Assembly (NCBI GenBank): GCA_019358975.1
Contig: JAHHIL010000004.1
Location: forward strand, 1-64,000
Direction: 5' to 3'
Source: Trichocoleus desertorum ATA4-8-CV12
GTDB taxonomy: Bacteria; Cyanobacteriota; Cyanobacteriia; FACHB-46
DNA length: 64,000 nucleotides
The translations under genes were made by a program, and so were the position numbers. The notes under the pieces are model-generated. The model worked only from the letters and a program-made list of their open reading frames with translations. It searched no databases and was not told where the DNA came from. Positions 8,506 to 18,803 of this stretch are shown here, piece after piece (position 1 is the stretch's first letter; the number at the start of each line of letters is the position of its first letter).

Positions 8506-10838
8506 GCACTGTGTTCCCCTTCTCTGATTCCCCCCTCGTCTTACTGATTGACGATGACCGCTCAATGCGCTTTCTATTGGCTCAAGCAATTAAGCAAGAA
8601 GGCTACCAAGTCGTTGAAGCGAAGGATGGAGAAGAAGGGCTGGCGCTTTATCAACAGGTGCATCCAGACATTATTCTCATGGATGCGTTGATGCCAATCA
8701 TGGATGGCTTTACTTGCTGTACCCAACTACGCACCTTGCCAGGAGGCGATCGCGTTCCAGTTTTGATGATCACATGCTTGGATGACCCTGCTTCTGTGGA
8801 TCAAGCATTTGTGGCTGGAGCGACAGACTATGTCACCAAGCCGATCCATTGGGCAGTCCTGCGGCAACGGGTGCGAAGATTGCTAGAAACGAGTCGCACC
8901 ACCGCAGAGTTACAACAGCAGACAGAGCGGGCCCGGTTTAGCGAAGAGCAGTTGAGACTGGCACTAGAAGCAGCTCATATGGGCACTTGGAATTGGGACA
9001 TCAGCAGTGGGCAAGTAACGATGTCGCCCAAAACAGCCCACAATCTAGGGATGGACCCCACCGTCCTAACTCGCAGCTCAGCAGATTTATTAGCAACTGT
9101 GCATCCAGAGGATTCTGTGGCAGTGGCTCAAGCCAGCGAGCAGGCGATCGCAACTGGGACTAGCTTGGACATTGAGCTGCGAGTGCAATGGCCCGATGAG
9201 ACCGTTCATTGGGTTGCGGCTAAAGGCCAAGGGGATTACGACGCCAACGGCCAGATTATCCGGATGCTAGGCATCAGTATGGATATCACCGAAGCGAAGC
9301 GCGACGAAGTCGTTCGCAAACAAGCAGAACAGAAAATTCGGGAGCAAGCGGCGCTGTTGAATGTCACTACCGATGCGATCGTGGTGCAAGATCTCGATAG
9401 CCGAGTTGTGTTTTGGAATCAAGGAGCAGAGAGAATTTACGGGTGGCTGGCTAGTGAAGTCATCGGTGAAAATGTAAATCAGTTTTTGCCTCAAGATGCC
9501 CTACCAAAATTTCTCAGAGATCTGACCTGGTTAAAAGAGCATTGCGAGTGGCAAGGAGAATTGAATTACCTGACTAAAACGGGCCGATCGATGGTCGTAG
9601 CTAGTCGCTGGACCTTGGTACAGGATGACAGCGGTCAGCCAAAAGCAATCTTAATGGTGAATACCGATATTACAGAGCAGAAAAAACTGGAAGCTCAATT
9701 TCTCCGCTCTCAGAGATTGGAAAGTGTTGGCACTTTAGCGAGCGGCATTGCCCATGATTTGAATAACTCTCTAGCACCGATCTTAATGTCGGTGCAGTTG
9801 CTGGAGAAAAAAAACCAAGATCCTCAGAGCCGCCATCTCCTGGAAATTTTGGAGGCCAATACCAGACGAAGTGCAGACTTGGTGAAGCAAGTGCTCTCCT
9901 TTGCCAGAGGCTTGGAAGGGGAACATGTCTTGCTGCAAATCAAGCATTTGCTGGCTGAAATTGAGCAGATTGCCAAACAAACCTTTCCGCGCTCCATTAG
10001 CATTACTACAGAACTACCGACACCCGATGTTTGGCCTATCTTGGGCGATGCCACCCAACTCCACCAGGTATTGATGAATCTGTGTGTGAATGCTCGTGAT
10101 GCGATGCCTGAAGGTGGCACTTTGAGCTTGTCTGCCGAGAACTTATGGATCGACGAACACTATGCTCGTATGTATATAGAGGCTAAGGTTGGCCCCTATG
10201 TCGTGCTGACGGTGACTGATACCGGGATGGGAATTGCGCCGAGCAACTTAGATAAAATCTTTGAGCCCTTCTTCACGACGAAAGAAATTGGTAAAGGGAC
10301 TGGGCTAGGGTTGTCTACGGTGATCGGCATTGCCAAGGGTCATGGTGGCTTCGTTACCGTTTACAGCCAATTGGATAAAGGGACAAACTTTAAGGTGTAT
10401 CTCCCCGCCAAGGAAACTACTTTAGTGGGGCAGGCTGAAGTTCAGCACCACCTACCAAAAGGACATGGCGAATTAATCTTAGTGGTCGATGACGAAGAAC
10501 CCATTCGAGAGACGACCCGAATTTCTTTGGAGGCTTACGGTTACAGTGTATTGACCGCTAATGATGGAATTGAGGCGATCGCCGTCTACGCTCAGCACCA
10601 AGAAGAAGTCAGTGCCGTGTTGATTGACATGATGATGCCATCAATGGATGGGCCGATGACGATTCGGATGCTGCAAAAACTCGACCCAGAAGTCAAAATT
10701 ATTGCTGTGAGCGGTTTGGTTTCTAGCTACGAACCAGCCGAAAAGAACAGTATCGGCATTCAAACCTTTTTACCGAAACCTTACACAGCCGAAGAGTTAT
10801 TGAAAAACTTGCAGACTATACTGAAGGGCAATACTTAA
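8502..10838 (+). CDS. Hybrid histidine kinase (REC-PAS-PAS-HisKA-HATPase-REC)
   Basis: A 778-aa soluble kinase. The N-terminal receiver has acceptor Asp61 (I-I-L-M-D-A-L-M-P). Two PAS/PAC units (about 145-265 and 275-395) precede a HisKA of the [10 protein letters not shown] class with His418. An HATPase with GKGTGLGL follows, then a C-terminal receiver with Asp709. There is no membrane segment. Its ATG overlaps the stop of the upstream hybrid kinase, so the HPt domain of that protein is an obvious candidate phosphodonor for the N-terminal receiver. No DNA-binding output domain is present, so another regulator must act downstream. Confidence 0.92.
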   Translation: MSTVFPFSDSPLVLLIDDDRSMRFLLAQAIKQEGYQVVEAKDGEEGLALYQQVHPDIILMDALMPIMDGFTCCTQLRTLPGGDRVPVLMITCLDDPASVDQAFVAGATDYVTKPIHWAVLRQRVRRLLETSRTTAELQQQTERARFSEEQLRLALEAAHMGTWNWDISSGQVTMSPKTAHNLGMDPTVLTRSSADLLATVHPEDSVAVAQASEQAIATGTSLDIELRVQWPDETVHWVAAKGQGDYDANGQIIRMLGISMDITEAKRDEVVRKQAEQKIREQAALLNVTTDAIVVQDLDSRVVFWNQGAERIYGWLASEVIGENVNQFLPQDALPKFLRDLTWLKEHCEWQGELNYLTKTGRSMVVASRWTLVQDDSGQPKAILMVNTDITEQKKLEAQFLRSQRLESVGTLASGIAHDLNNSLAPILMSVQLLEKKNQDPQSRHLLEILEANTRRSADLVKQVLSFARGLEGEHVLLQIKHLLAEIEQIAKQTFPRSISITTELPTPDVWPILGDATQLHQVLMNLCVNARDAMPEGGTLSLSAENLWIDEHYARMYIEAKVGPYVVLTVTDTGMGIAPSNLDKIFEPFFTTKEIGKGTGLGLSTVIGIAKGHGGFVTVYSQLDKGTNFKVYLPAKETTLVGQAEVQHHLPKGHGELILVVDDEEPIRETTRISLEAYGYSVLTANDGIEAIAVYAQHQEEVSAVLIDMMMPSMDGPMTIRMLQKLDPEVKIIAVSGLVSSYEPAEKNSIGIQTFLPKPYTAEELLKNLQTILKGNT

Positions 10839-10887
10839 GTTGCGATCGCAACGCTACCAAGACTTTCAGTTGCGATCGCAACGCTAC
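10839..10887. repeat. Two 19-bp direct repeats, each built on a 14-bp HIP1 palindrome
   Basis: GTTGCGATCGCAACGCTAC occurs at 10839-10857 and identically at 10869-10887, a 30-bp period. The first 14 bases (GTTGCGATCGCAAC) are a perfect palindrome containing HIP1. The pair fills the gap between the kinase stop and the Ser/Thr kinase start. Confidence 0.9.
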
Positions 10888-10907
10888 ATAGGGGTTTCTG
10901 GCGTCGT

Positions 10908-13091
10908 ATGAGTTTGCTGGCTGGACAAATCCTGGGCGGACATTACCAAATCATCAACGCCCTCAGTCAGGGAGGATTTGGAGCCACCTTCCTAGCAGAA
11001 GACCAGTATTTGCCCAACAAACCTCGCTGTGTGGTGAAGCAACTCAAGCCACAGGCAGCTGACCCCTTAACCCTAGAAATCGCCAGACGCTTATTTGATA
11101 CCGAAGCCCAAGTGCTGCACCAACTGGGCAACCATGACCAAATCCCTAGATTGCTAGCCTACTTTGAGGAAAATCAAGAATTCTATTTAGTCCAAGAGCT
11201 GATCGAAGGGCATGACCTGAGCCAAGAACTGCAACCGGGCATGCAATGGTCCGAGGCTCAGGCGATCGCTCTACTGCAAGATGTGCTGAAGACTCTGGAG
11301 TTTGTGCATCAGCAACAGGTGATTCACCGGGATGTAAATCCGTGCAATCTGATTCGGCGGCAACAAGATCAAAAACTAGTTTTGATCGATTTCGGGGCCG
11401 TGAAGCAAATCAGCACTACGCTTTTGCAAGGCAGACAAAACCCTCGGACTGTCGCGATCGGCACTCCCGGATACTTACCGATTGAGCAAGCCACGGGCAA
11501 CCCACAACCAACGAGTGACCTGTACGCTCTAGGAATGGTGGCAATTCAAGCCCTAACAGGTCTATCGCCTCAGGATTTGCCCAAAGACCCCAATACGGGA
11601 GAGTTGCTATGGCACTCGTCCGCCACGGTCAGTCCTGAGCTAGCAAGCATTCTGGACAAAATGGTGCGCTATGACTGCCGCGATCGCTACCAATCTGCCG
11701 CTCAAGTTTTAGCTGCTCTCAAGGATCTGAAAACGGCTCCAGCGGCTACGGTGGCGATCGCCCCAAAGCATCGCTCTGTCCTACGTACCCATCTCCCTAA
11801 ACTGGCTGCTTGGCGAAAAAGTGCTTTGATTGGGGGAATTGTGGTCATGATGGGAGCGATCGCGGCAGTCTTCGGCGTGCGGTATTTCAACTTTTCCAGC
11901 GCCACAGAACTGTATCGCAAGGGCGAAACCCTAGCCGCGCTGCAACGTTATCCAGAAGCTTTAGCTGCCTACGACAAAGCCATCCAAATTCGCCAGGATT
12001 ACCCAGAAGCCTGGAACGGTCGGGGTGAAGTGCTGACTCAGCTTAAGCAATACCCCAAAGCGCTAGATGCTTACGATCGCGCCATCCAGATTGATCCGCA
12101 ATCTTGGTCAAGCTGGAGCGATCGCGGCCTGTTGTTGAACACCTGGCAACGACATGACGAGGCAGTGCAGTCTTTTAATCAAGCGATCGCCCTCAACCCC
12201 AATACCCTAGATGCTTGGAACGGTAAGGGTCAAGCTTTGATTGGAGCCAAACGCTATGAAGAAGCGATCGCGGCCTTTAAGCAAGCGGTGACGTTGCAAC
12301 CAGATTCAGCTGCTGCTTGGTATGGGCAAGGATGGGCGCTGCACAATCTGCAAAAGTACGATGAGGCTGTGAAAGCCTATGACAAAGCGCTGGAGATTAA
12401 GTCGGATTATCACCAAGCTTGGTACAACCAGGGCAATTCGCTGAGCAGTTTGCAAAAGTACCAAGAGGCGATCGCCTCCTACGACAAAGCGGTGCAGTTT
12501 CAGCCGCGTTTCTATCAAGCTTGGTACAGTCGGGGCAATATGCAGAGCAACCTCCAGCAATACGAGGCAGCACTGGAATCCTATGAGCAGGTGACGAAGC
12601 TACAGCCTAGCCACTATCCTGCGGTTTACAGTCGGGCTTGGACGCTGCATCGCTTGCAACGCTACGAGGAGGCGATCGCGTCTTACGACAAAGCTTTAGA
12701 CCTCAACCCCAACGATTACTTGGCTTGGTACAACCGAGGCAATGCCCTCTACAACCTCAAGCGCTACGACAAGGCGATCGCGGCTTACGACCAAGCCCTG
12801 CAAATCAAACCTGACCACTCCGAAAGTTGGTACAGCTTCGGCAATGCTCTGACCAATGTGAAACGCTATCCCGATGCTTTAGCGGCTTATGACAAAGCGT
12901 TGCAATATAAATCGGATTACCGAGAAGCCAGTGAAGCCCGCAAACAACTCAAACGGCAACTAGAAACTCAAGAGCGGGAGCAAAAACCGGAGAAGCCAAA
13001 AGTAGAAAGCGATCGGACTTCAGAGGAGCAAGGGGCACCACAGGATCAGCAAAATCTTAATGGTGCCGAAGAACAAAATTCGCTGAACTGA
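10908..13091 (+). CDS. Serine/threonine protein kinase with ten C-terminal TPR repeats
   Basis: A 727-aa PknB-like kinase. The kinase domain spans about 12-275 with a glycine-rich loop SQGGFG (20-25), Lys44, catalytic HRD (140-142) and DFG (161-163). A transmembrane helix (about 305-325) connects to ten tandem TPR units (about 330-680), most with a Trp-Tyr or Trp-Asn start, so the TPRs probably lie across the membrane from the kinase. The catalytic loop reads HRDVNPCN: the usual Lys two residues after Asp142 is Asn144, and the first Gly of the P-loop is Ser20. It follows the two-component genes by only 69 bp and may share their regulation. Confidence 0.92.
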   Translation: MSLLAGQILGGHYQIINALSQGGFGATFLAEDQYLPNKPRCVVKQLKPQAADPLTLEIARRLFDTEAQVLHQLGNHDQIPRLLAYFEENQEFYLVQELIEGHDLSQELQPGMQWSEAQAIALLQDVLKTLEFVHQQQVIHRDVNPCNLIRRQQDQKLVLIDFGAVKQISTTLLQGRQNPRTVAIGTPGYLPIEQATGNPQPTSDLYALGMVAIQALTGLSPQDLPKDPNTGELLWHSSATVSPELASILDKMVRYDCRDRYQSAAQVLAALKDLKTAPAATVAIAPKHRSVLRTHLPKLAAWRKSALIGGIVVMMGAIAAVFGVRYFNFSSATELYRKGETLAALQRYPEALAAYDKAIQIRQDYPEAWNGRGEVLTQLKQYPKALDAYDRAIQIDPQSWSSWSDRGLLLNTWQRHDEAVQSFNQAIALNPNTLDAWNGKGQALIGAKRYEEAIAAFKQAVTLQPDSAAAWYGQGWALHNLQKYDEAVKAYDKALEIKSDYHQAWYNQGNSLSSLQKYQEAIASYDKAVQFQPRFYQAWYSRGNMQSNLQQYEAALESYEQVTKLQPSHYPAVYSRAWTLHRLQRYEEAIASYDKALDLNPNDYLAWYNRGNALYNLKRYDKAIAAYDQALQIKPDHSESWYSFGNALTNVKRYPDALAAYDKALQYKSDYREASEARKQLKRQLETQEREQKPEKPKVESDRTSEEQGAPQDQQNLNGAEEQNSLN

Positions 13092-13203
13092 GAACTTGTT
13101 ATTCGTGTCAATTCAATTTGTAATCTTTAAAGATGTATCTCAACACCGTTTTAATTACAAAAGACGGAGTATATTTGCAACAAGTGATAGGGTCTAGAGG
13201 AAC

Positions 13204-13596
13204 ATGCGAAAAATTGTTGTTATCTCTGCTTTGATAGGTAGCTTTGTAACTTTAATACAGAATAGTGATGCAACAGAAAAAATAACTGCCCAAAGAATAG
13301 ATTGTAATAAGGCAACGACAACTGTAGAACTTAAATACTGCTCCCAATTGTCTTATCAACAAGCAGACAAAGCCTTGAATCAGGTATACAGAAAAGTAAT
13401 TTCTGGCATAAGTGGTGAGCAAAAAAGTCTGCTAATTTCTGGAGAGCAAGCATGGATTAAGTTTCGTGATGACAATTGTAGTTTTGAAACTTATGGTTCC
13501 CGAGATGGAACAGGCTATACCATCTTCTATAACGGATGCCTAGAAAGATTGACTAAGCAGCGCACAAAAGATTTGCAAAACTATTTGTCGCGGTGA
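13204..13596 (+). CDS. LprI/DUF1311-family secreted protein (putative lysozyme inhibitor)
   Basis: A 130-aa protein with a Sec-type signal (residues 1-23). The mature part has four cysteines (34, 46, 92, 112), the expected pair of disulfides for the LprI/DUF1311 family, and the family motif Q-A-W-I-K-F-R-D-D-N-C. The mycobacterial LprI inhibits lysozyme; whether this copy does is unknown. It is AT-rich compared with the kinase upstream and begins an AT-rich patch running to 15.4 kb, suggesting transferred DNA. No partner gene is evident. Confidence 0.82.
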   Translation: MRKIVVISALIGSFVTLIQNSDATEKITAQRIDCNKATTTVELKYCSQLSYQQADKALNQVYRKVISGISGEQKSLLISGEQAWIKFRDDNCSFETYGSRDGTGYTIFYNGCLERLTKQRTKDLQNYLSR

Positions 13597-13792
13597 TTTA
13601 GCTACACTCTATGAATCTATGAAGCTACATCAATAGCAAATTACTGCACCAGTTTCTCCTGATTCAACTCATCAAATAATTAGCACATGAGTGACCCATC
13701 TAACTATGAGAGTTGATCCTTGTAATATCAAAGTAAAAGAAACAGGACTTTAAGAATTTCGAAAAAAGTGGAACTAAGAGTCCAAACGAGCT

Positions 13793-14176
13793 ATGAGTAC
13801 TGAAATTACAATTACTTTGCCAGATGAGATTTATCAACGAGCAGAGCGTTTTGCCCGTTTAGCAAACCGTGATGTTGCAAGTGTTTTAGCAGATACGATT
13901 CAACTTTCCATCCCGTCTGTTAGGGCAGATATTGTTGATCTTGAGCCTATTTCTGCTCTATCTAATGAACAAGTGTTGTTGTTGACTGAGTTGCAAATGA
14001 AATCAGCCCAGGATGCTCGGTTGAGTGAATTACTCGATCGCCAACAGGCAGGTTTTCTGGCTGAAGATGAGCGTTCAGAGTTGAAAACGCTCATGCAGAT
14101 TTATCAAGAAGGACTACTACGAAAAGCAACGGCCCTCAGTGAAGCTGTCAAGCGTGAGTTAATTGAACTCTTTTAG
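13793..14176 (+). CDS. Antitoxin-like small protein (RHH-type N-terminus), orphan
   Basis: A 127-aa protein starting MSTEITITLPDEIYQRAERFA. The short beta strand followed by two helices resembles ribbon-helix-helix antitoxins; the rest is a helical, Leu/Glu-rich region of the kind that binds a toxin. From memory, such proteins in cyanobacteria are often followed by an HNH or other toxin-like gene, but here the next reading frame is a 373-aa unknown 100 bp away. The antitoxin role is therefore inference from the N-terminus alone. Confidence 0.55.
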   Translation: MSTEITITLPDEIYQRAERFARLANRDVASVLADTIQLSIPSVRADIVDLEPISALSNEQVLLLTELQMKSAQDARLSELLDRQQAGFLAEDERSELKTLMQIYQEGLLRKATALSEAVKRELIELF

Positions 14177-14276
14177 CTACATTTTTAGCTGTCTGATTGT
14201 GGAGCAATCCTTGCCATTTAGTTTTCTATAACCCTATTTTGTGCGCTTCTAGTCGTAACTTTTAGAAAGAGAAGAA

Positions 14277-15398
14277 ATGTTCGGAGTAATTAATTCTGAA
14301 AACTCAAATGAACCTATTCTTACAGTGCATGGAAAGCCAGTAGATAAAAAACTTGGCTCCATACTAGGTCATGCAGATAACCCAAAAAAACTGTCTGTCA
14401 GCATAGAAAACCTTGATCTATTTAGGCAAATCATTAAACATACAGCTAGCGAAGTAACGAAAAATTCTTCGGTTGTATGCTTCTCAACTTCTATATATCC
14501 TTCTGAGAGGTTTGAGTATTTTTCTATACAGAGAATATGGTTGATTAGTGATAATGAGTTATTTGAATTGAATTTTGAATTTATGATTGATGTTGAAAAC
14601 TGGAATAATCCATGGTCTGTTTTACAACATCTCAATGAGTTCTCCTCTTGTGTAAAGAAGAAAAGTAAGGATTTACTACCATTAAGAAATAAAAATGATG
14701 ACGATTTTTCCTGGTTGGAATTTGAAATTTATACAGAGTTTTCTGAGGATAGCCTTCCATTAGAATATCGTATAACAGAGATTGTCAATAGCTTTTGCGC
14801 GGCACATGATGAAGCTTTAATCAACCTCTCTGAAAAAACAGTTTCCGAAGTTTTAATACAGAAATTCAAATTTCCATTAGAAGTAAAAATTGCTTGTGAA
14901 CAATATCTTTTGTATTTCACCGAATTTCTTCGCGATGTAGGGATAGAAGCTAATGCTAGCCTTAGAGAAGAATCAGGTAATGTTTTGTTTTCAGTAAGGC
15001 CCAATAACAAAGACGAAGCCTTAGGGAATATTAAGATTGCTTTGGAAATATATTTAAATCTTCCTAATAGTGTTGTTCTTAATACATCTCAATCTTTGGA
15101 GATTAGCCTTCCAGTACAGAGATTAAGTTCTCAGATTCAATTTCTGCAAAGCCAATTAACTCTGGCTAACGCAACGATACAGCAACAAAACTTCTTGATT
15201 GCACAACAGAATCAGTTCATTCAAAGTCAACAGTTTTCTTCGCAGGTTCTAATTGATTCGCTTAAAGCAGAAGACGAGGCGGATGAGGAACCACTAGTAG
15301 GAAAAATCATTTCAATCAAGGAGTTTGAATGGGGACCGTTGAATCTTGGGTTGCCCGAACTGCTTAGAAAAATGAAAGAACATTTTAAGAAACCTTAG
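14277..15398 (+). CDS. Hypothetical protein of an AT-rich accessory patch
   Basis: A 373-aa protein without any domain I recognise. It is acidic, Asn/Ser/Phe rich and without a signal peptide. A Gln-rich coiled-coil-like helix lies near residues 280-325 and an acidic patch (EDEADEEP) near 330. GAAGA precedes the ATG at 14277. The composition is clearly more AT-rich than uvrA next door, with many AAA/ATA/TTA codons, which suggests acquisition. It may pair with the preceding antitoxin-like gene, but nothing in the sequence proves this. Confidence 0.55.
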   Translation: MFGVINSENSNEPILTVHGKPVDKKLGSILGHADNPKKLSVSIENLDLFRQIIKHTASEVTKNSSVVCFSTSIYPSERFEYFSIQRIWLISDNELFELNFEFMIDVENWNNPWSVLQHLNEFSSCVKKKSKDLLPLRNKNDDDFSWLEFEIYTEFSEDSLPLEYRITEIVNSFCAAHDEALINLSEKTVSEVLIQKFKFPLEVKIACEQYLLYFTEFLRDVGIEANASLREESGNVLFSVRPNNKDEALGNIKIALEIYLNLPNSVVLNTSQSLEISLPVQRLSSQIQFLQSQLTLANATIQQQNFLIAQQNQFIQSQQFSSQVLIDSLKAEDEADEEPLVGKIISIKEFEWGPLNLGLPELLRKMKEHFKKP

Positions 15399-15561
15399 TT
15401 AGTTATGTATAGGGACAGCTTGATAACTGCGTTAACCTTCCAAGATTCGATCGCCTTCTCAGATAACTCTAGTAAAAATGAACCAACAAGTACGGGATGC
15501 CGTTCGCAGTTGAGGGATTAGCAGCGATAGAATCATTAAGGACTGTTTAGCGCTGCCCTTC

Positions 15562-18500
15562 ATGTCTCAACGCTCCCGTTCTGCCAACCGCAAACTCACC
15601 GAGCCTACCAATGGACACCACCCATCCGAGGCGAAGTCAGTGGACCAAAACACCATTCGGATTCGGGGAGCCCGCCAGCACAACCTTAAGAACATCGACC
15701 TAGAACTGCCCCGCGATCGCCTCATTGTTTTTACTGGGGTGTCTGGGTCTGGCAAATCTTCTCTAGCGTTTGACACCATTTTTGCCGAAGGGCAGCGGCG
15801 CTACGTCGAGTCCCTCAGTGCTTACGCGCGGCAATTTTTGGGCCAAGTCGATAAACCCGATGTAGACGCGATCGAAGGACTCAGCCCCGCCATTTCCATC
15901 GACCAAAAATCCACCTCCCACAACCCCCGCTCCACCGTCGGCACCGTCACCGAAATTTACGACTACCTGAGACTCTTGTTCGGGCGGGCAGGCGAACCCC
16001 ACTGTCCCCACTGCGATCGCTCCATTGCGCCTCAAACGGTTGACCAGATGTGCGATCGCATTATGGAGTTGCCCGATCGCACCCGCTTCCAGATTTTGGC
16101 TCCCGTCGTCCGGGGTAAGAAAGGCACCCATAAAAAATTGCTCTCTAGCCTCACCTCCGAGGGCTTTGCCCGGGTGCGAGTGAATGGCGAAGTACGCGAC
16201 CTCAGCGACTCGATCGAGCTAGAGAAAAACCAAGCCCACCACATCGAAATTGTGGTCGATCGCTTGGTGAAGAAACCTGACCTAGAAGAACGTTTGGTCG
16301 ATTCTTTAACCACCTGTTTGCGCCACTCAGAAGGGATCGCGATCGTCGATATTCTGCCCTCCTCGGATGCTGATAATGCAACCTCCAACGTGGTTGCCCT
16401 CCCCACAGGTAAAAATGCAGTGCCAGCCGCCGCAGAATCCGGTGGGCAGTACGGGCTACCACGAGAACTAGTATTTTCCGAAAACTTCGCTTGCCCAGAA
16501 CATGGCGCAGTGATGGAAGAACTTTCTCCCCGTTTGTTCTCCTTCAACTCTCCCTATGGTGCTTGCCCCAACTGTCATGGCTTGGGCAGTCATCGTACCT
16601 TCTCAGCAGACTTGGTGGTGCCGAATCCCGCTCTACCTGTCTATGCCGCGATCGCCCCTTGGTCAGACAAAGACAACACCTACTATCTCTCCCTGCTCTA
16701 CAGCGTTGGGGAAGCCTTTAGTTTTGACATCCAAACCCCCTGGAACAATCTCACCCGCGAACAACAGCAGATCATTCTCAATGGCTCCAAAGACGCGATC
16801 AAAATCGAAGTTGATTCGCGCTACCGCGACCAGAAAAGCTATGTGCGGCGCTACGAAGGGGCACTCAACATTCTCCAACGCCAGTACGAGGAAGCCAGTT
16901 CTGACCTGTACAAGCAAAAGCTAGAGCAATATCTGGTCGATCAACCTTGCGATGTTTGCCAGGGGCGACGGTTGAAGCCAGAATCGCTAAGCGTGCGGCT
17001 GGGCCAATACCGGATTAATGAGCTGACTGGCGTTTCGATTCAAGAATGCTTGAGCCGAGTAGAAGGTTTGAAGCTGAGCGATCGCCAAGCCACAATCGGG
17101 GATTTGGTGCTGCGCGAAATCAAAGCCCGCTTGCAATTTCTGCTGGATGTGGGTCTAGATTACCTGACGCTCGATCGCACCGCCATGACCCTCTCTGGAG
17201 GCGAGGCACAACGGATTCGGCTGGCGACTCAAATTGGTTCTGGTCTCACAGGCGTACTCTATGTCTTGGATGAACCCAGCATTGGCTTACACCAGCGGGA
17301 TAATGGCCGCTTGCTCCGCACCCTCAACAAGCTCCGCACCCTCGGCAATACGCTAATCGTAGTCGAGCACGACGAAGAAACCATTCGCGCTGCCGATCAC
17401 CTCGTAGATATTGGGCCTGGCGCAGGGATTCACGGTGGTAACATTGTTGCTCAGGGTAGTTTCGAGGACATTTTAGCGGCTCCCGATTCTTTGACAGGGG
17501 CTTACTTGTCAGGTCGGCAGGTGATTCATACCCCAACCGAACGGCGAGACGGCAATGGTCGAGCCTTGAAGATCAAAAAGGCTTCTCGCAACAACCTCAA
17601 ACAAGTCAGTGTCGAGATTCCGCTGGGCAAATTGGTCTGTGTTACGGGTGTTTCCGGGTCAGGTAAATCCACCTTAATCAATGAACTGCTCTATCCCGCC
17701 CTACAACACCATTTCGGCCATAAGATTCCTTTCCCGAAGGAGATGGAAGCGTTAGATGGCCTGAATGCGCTGGACAAAGTGATTGTGATTGACCAGTCGC
17801 CCATTGGCCGCACTCCCCGCTCTAACCCTGCCACTTACACAGGCGCGTTTGATGTGATTCGGGATGTGTTTGCCGAAACGATCGAAGCCAAAGCTAGAGG
17901 CTACAAACCAGGACAGTTCTCCTTTAACGTCAAAGGTGGGCGCTGTGAAGCTTGTAGCGGGCAGGGTGTGAACGTGATCGAGATGAACTTCCTGCCTGAT
18001 GTGTATGTGCAGTGCGATGTCTGCAAGGGAGCCCGCTATAACCGCGAAACCCTCCAGGTGAAGTACAAAAACAAATCGATCGCGGATGTCCTCAACATGA
18101 CGGTGGAGGAAGCCTACGAGTTTTTCAAAAACATTCCCCAAGCTTCTAATCGCTTGCAAACTCTAGTCGATGTGGGTCTGGGCTATATCCGTCTCGGTCA
18201 AACTGCCCCCACGCTCTCCGGTGGTGAAGCTCAACGAGTGAAACTAGCCACCGAACTGTCTCGCCGCGCCACAGGCAAAACCCTGTATCTAATTGATGAA
18301 CCCACCACGGGCCTCTCGTTCTACGATGTCCACAAATTGCTGGATGTGGTGCAGCGCTTGGTAGATAAGGGCAACTCAGTCTTAGTCATCGAACATAACC
18401 TGGATGTAGTTCGTTGCTCCGACTGGGTAATCGACCTCGGCCCGGAAGGTGGTGACAAAGGTGGCGAAATTATTGCCGTTGGTACTCCAGAGGACGTTGC

Positions 18501-18579
18501 GAAGAGTGAGCGATCGCACACCGGGCACTACCTCAAGCAGGTCTTAGAGCAATATCGCTCTCTTGTCCCTACAGAATAA
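15562..18579 (+). CDS. uvrA: UvrA, excinuclease ABC subunit A
   Basis: A 1005-aa UvrA, slightly longer than Escherichia coli UvrA (940 aa) because of a polar N-terminal extension and internal insertions. UvrA dimers find bulky DNA lesions and load UvrB in nucleotide excision repair. Two Walker A motifs (both G-V-S-G-S-G-K-S) and two ABC signatures (LSGGEAQR) are present. Zinc-binding Cys pairs are visible, including CPHC near residue 150 and CEAC/CDVC near 795-825. The GC-rich codon use contrasts with the patch upstream. The gene stands alone and converges on the FtsK-type cassette. Confidence 0.98.
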   Translation: MSQRSRSANRKLTEPTNGHHPSEAKSVDQNTIRIRGARQHNLKNIDLELPRDRLIVFTGVSGSGKSSLAFDTIFAEGQRRYVESLSAYARQFLGQVDKPDVDAIEGLSPAISIDQKSTSHNPRSTVGTVTEIYDYLRLLFGRAGEPHCPHCDRSIAPQTVDQMCDRIMELPDRTRFQILAPVVRGKKGTHKKLLSSLTSEGFARVRVNGEVRDLSDSIELEKNQAHHIEIVVDRLVKKPDLEERLVDSLTTCLRHSEGIAIVDILPSSDADNATSNVVALPTGKNAVPAAAESGGQYGLPRELVFSENFACPEHGAVMEELSPRLFSFNSPYGACPNCHGLGSHRTFSADLVVPNPALPVYAAIAPWSDKDNTYYLSLLYSVGEAFSFDIQTPWNNLTREQQQIILNGSKDAIKIEVDSRYRDQKSYVRRYEGALNILQRQYEEASSDLYKQKLEQYLVDQPCDVCQGRRLKPESLSVRLGQYRINELTGVSIQECLSRVEGLKLSDRQATIGDLVLREIKARLQFLLDVGLDYLTLDRTAMTLSGGEAQRIRLATQIGSGLTGVLYVLDEPSIGLHQRDNGRLLRTLNKLRTLGNTLIVVEHDEETIRAADHLVDIGPGAGIHGGNIVAQGSFEDILAAPDSLTGAYLSGRQVIHTPTERRDGNGRALKIKKASRNNLKQVSVEIPLGKLVCVTGVSGSGKSTLINELLYPALQHHFGHKIPFPKEMEALDGLNALDKVIVIDQSPIGRTPRSNPATYTGAFDVIRDVFAETIEAKARGYKPGQFSFNVKGGRCEACSGQGVNVIEMNFLPDVYVQCDVCKGARYNRETLQVKYKNKSIADVLNMTVEEAYEFFKNIPQASNRLQTLVDVGLGYIRLGQTAPTLSGGEAQRVKLATELSRRATGKTLYLIDEPTTGLSFYDVHKLLDVVQRLVDKGNSVLVIEHNLDVVRCSDWVIDLGPEGGDKGGEIIAVGTPEDVAKSERSHTGHYLKQVLEQYRSLVPTE

Positions 18580-18803
18580 TTTTCTGCTCACTCATGTTTG
18601 GAAAGCTTCACCTTTCTGGCCGTAAGTAGCATCGGGTCGCACAATTAAGTGTTGGTAGATTCCGACGAAACCGCAATCTTGCTACTGTAACTCCATCGCT
18701 CTAATTGCCTGCAATCATTATTTTTAGCTGTTTTCTATGCTCTGATAGCTCTTAAAAAGTATTGCTCAGCTTTACATTTACCCCACAAATTTTGTTACTA
18801 CTC

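Noticed and set aside
9824-10120. 98-aa antisense frame within the second hybrid kinase
   Set aside because: It is entirely inside a well-supported kinase and has no recognisable protein features.
16032-16547. Long antisense frame (171 aa) opposite uvrA
   Set aside because: It is a shadow of the GC-rich uvrA reading frame, with Arg/Ser-rich composition and no domain.
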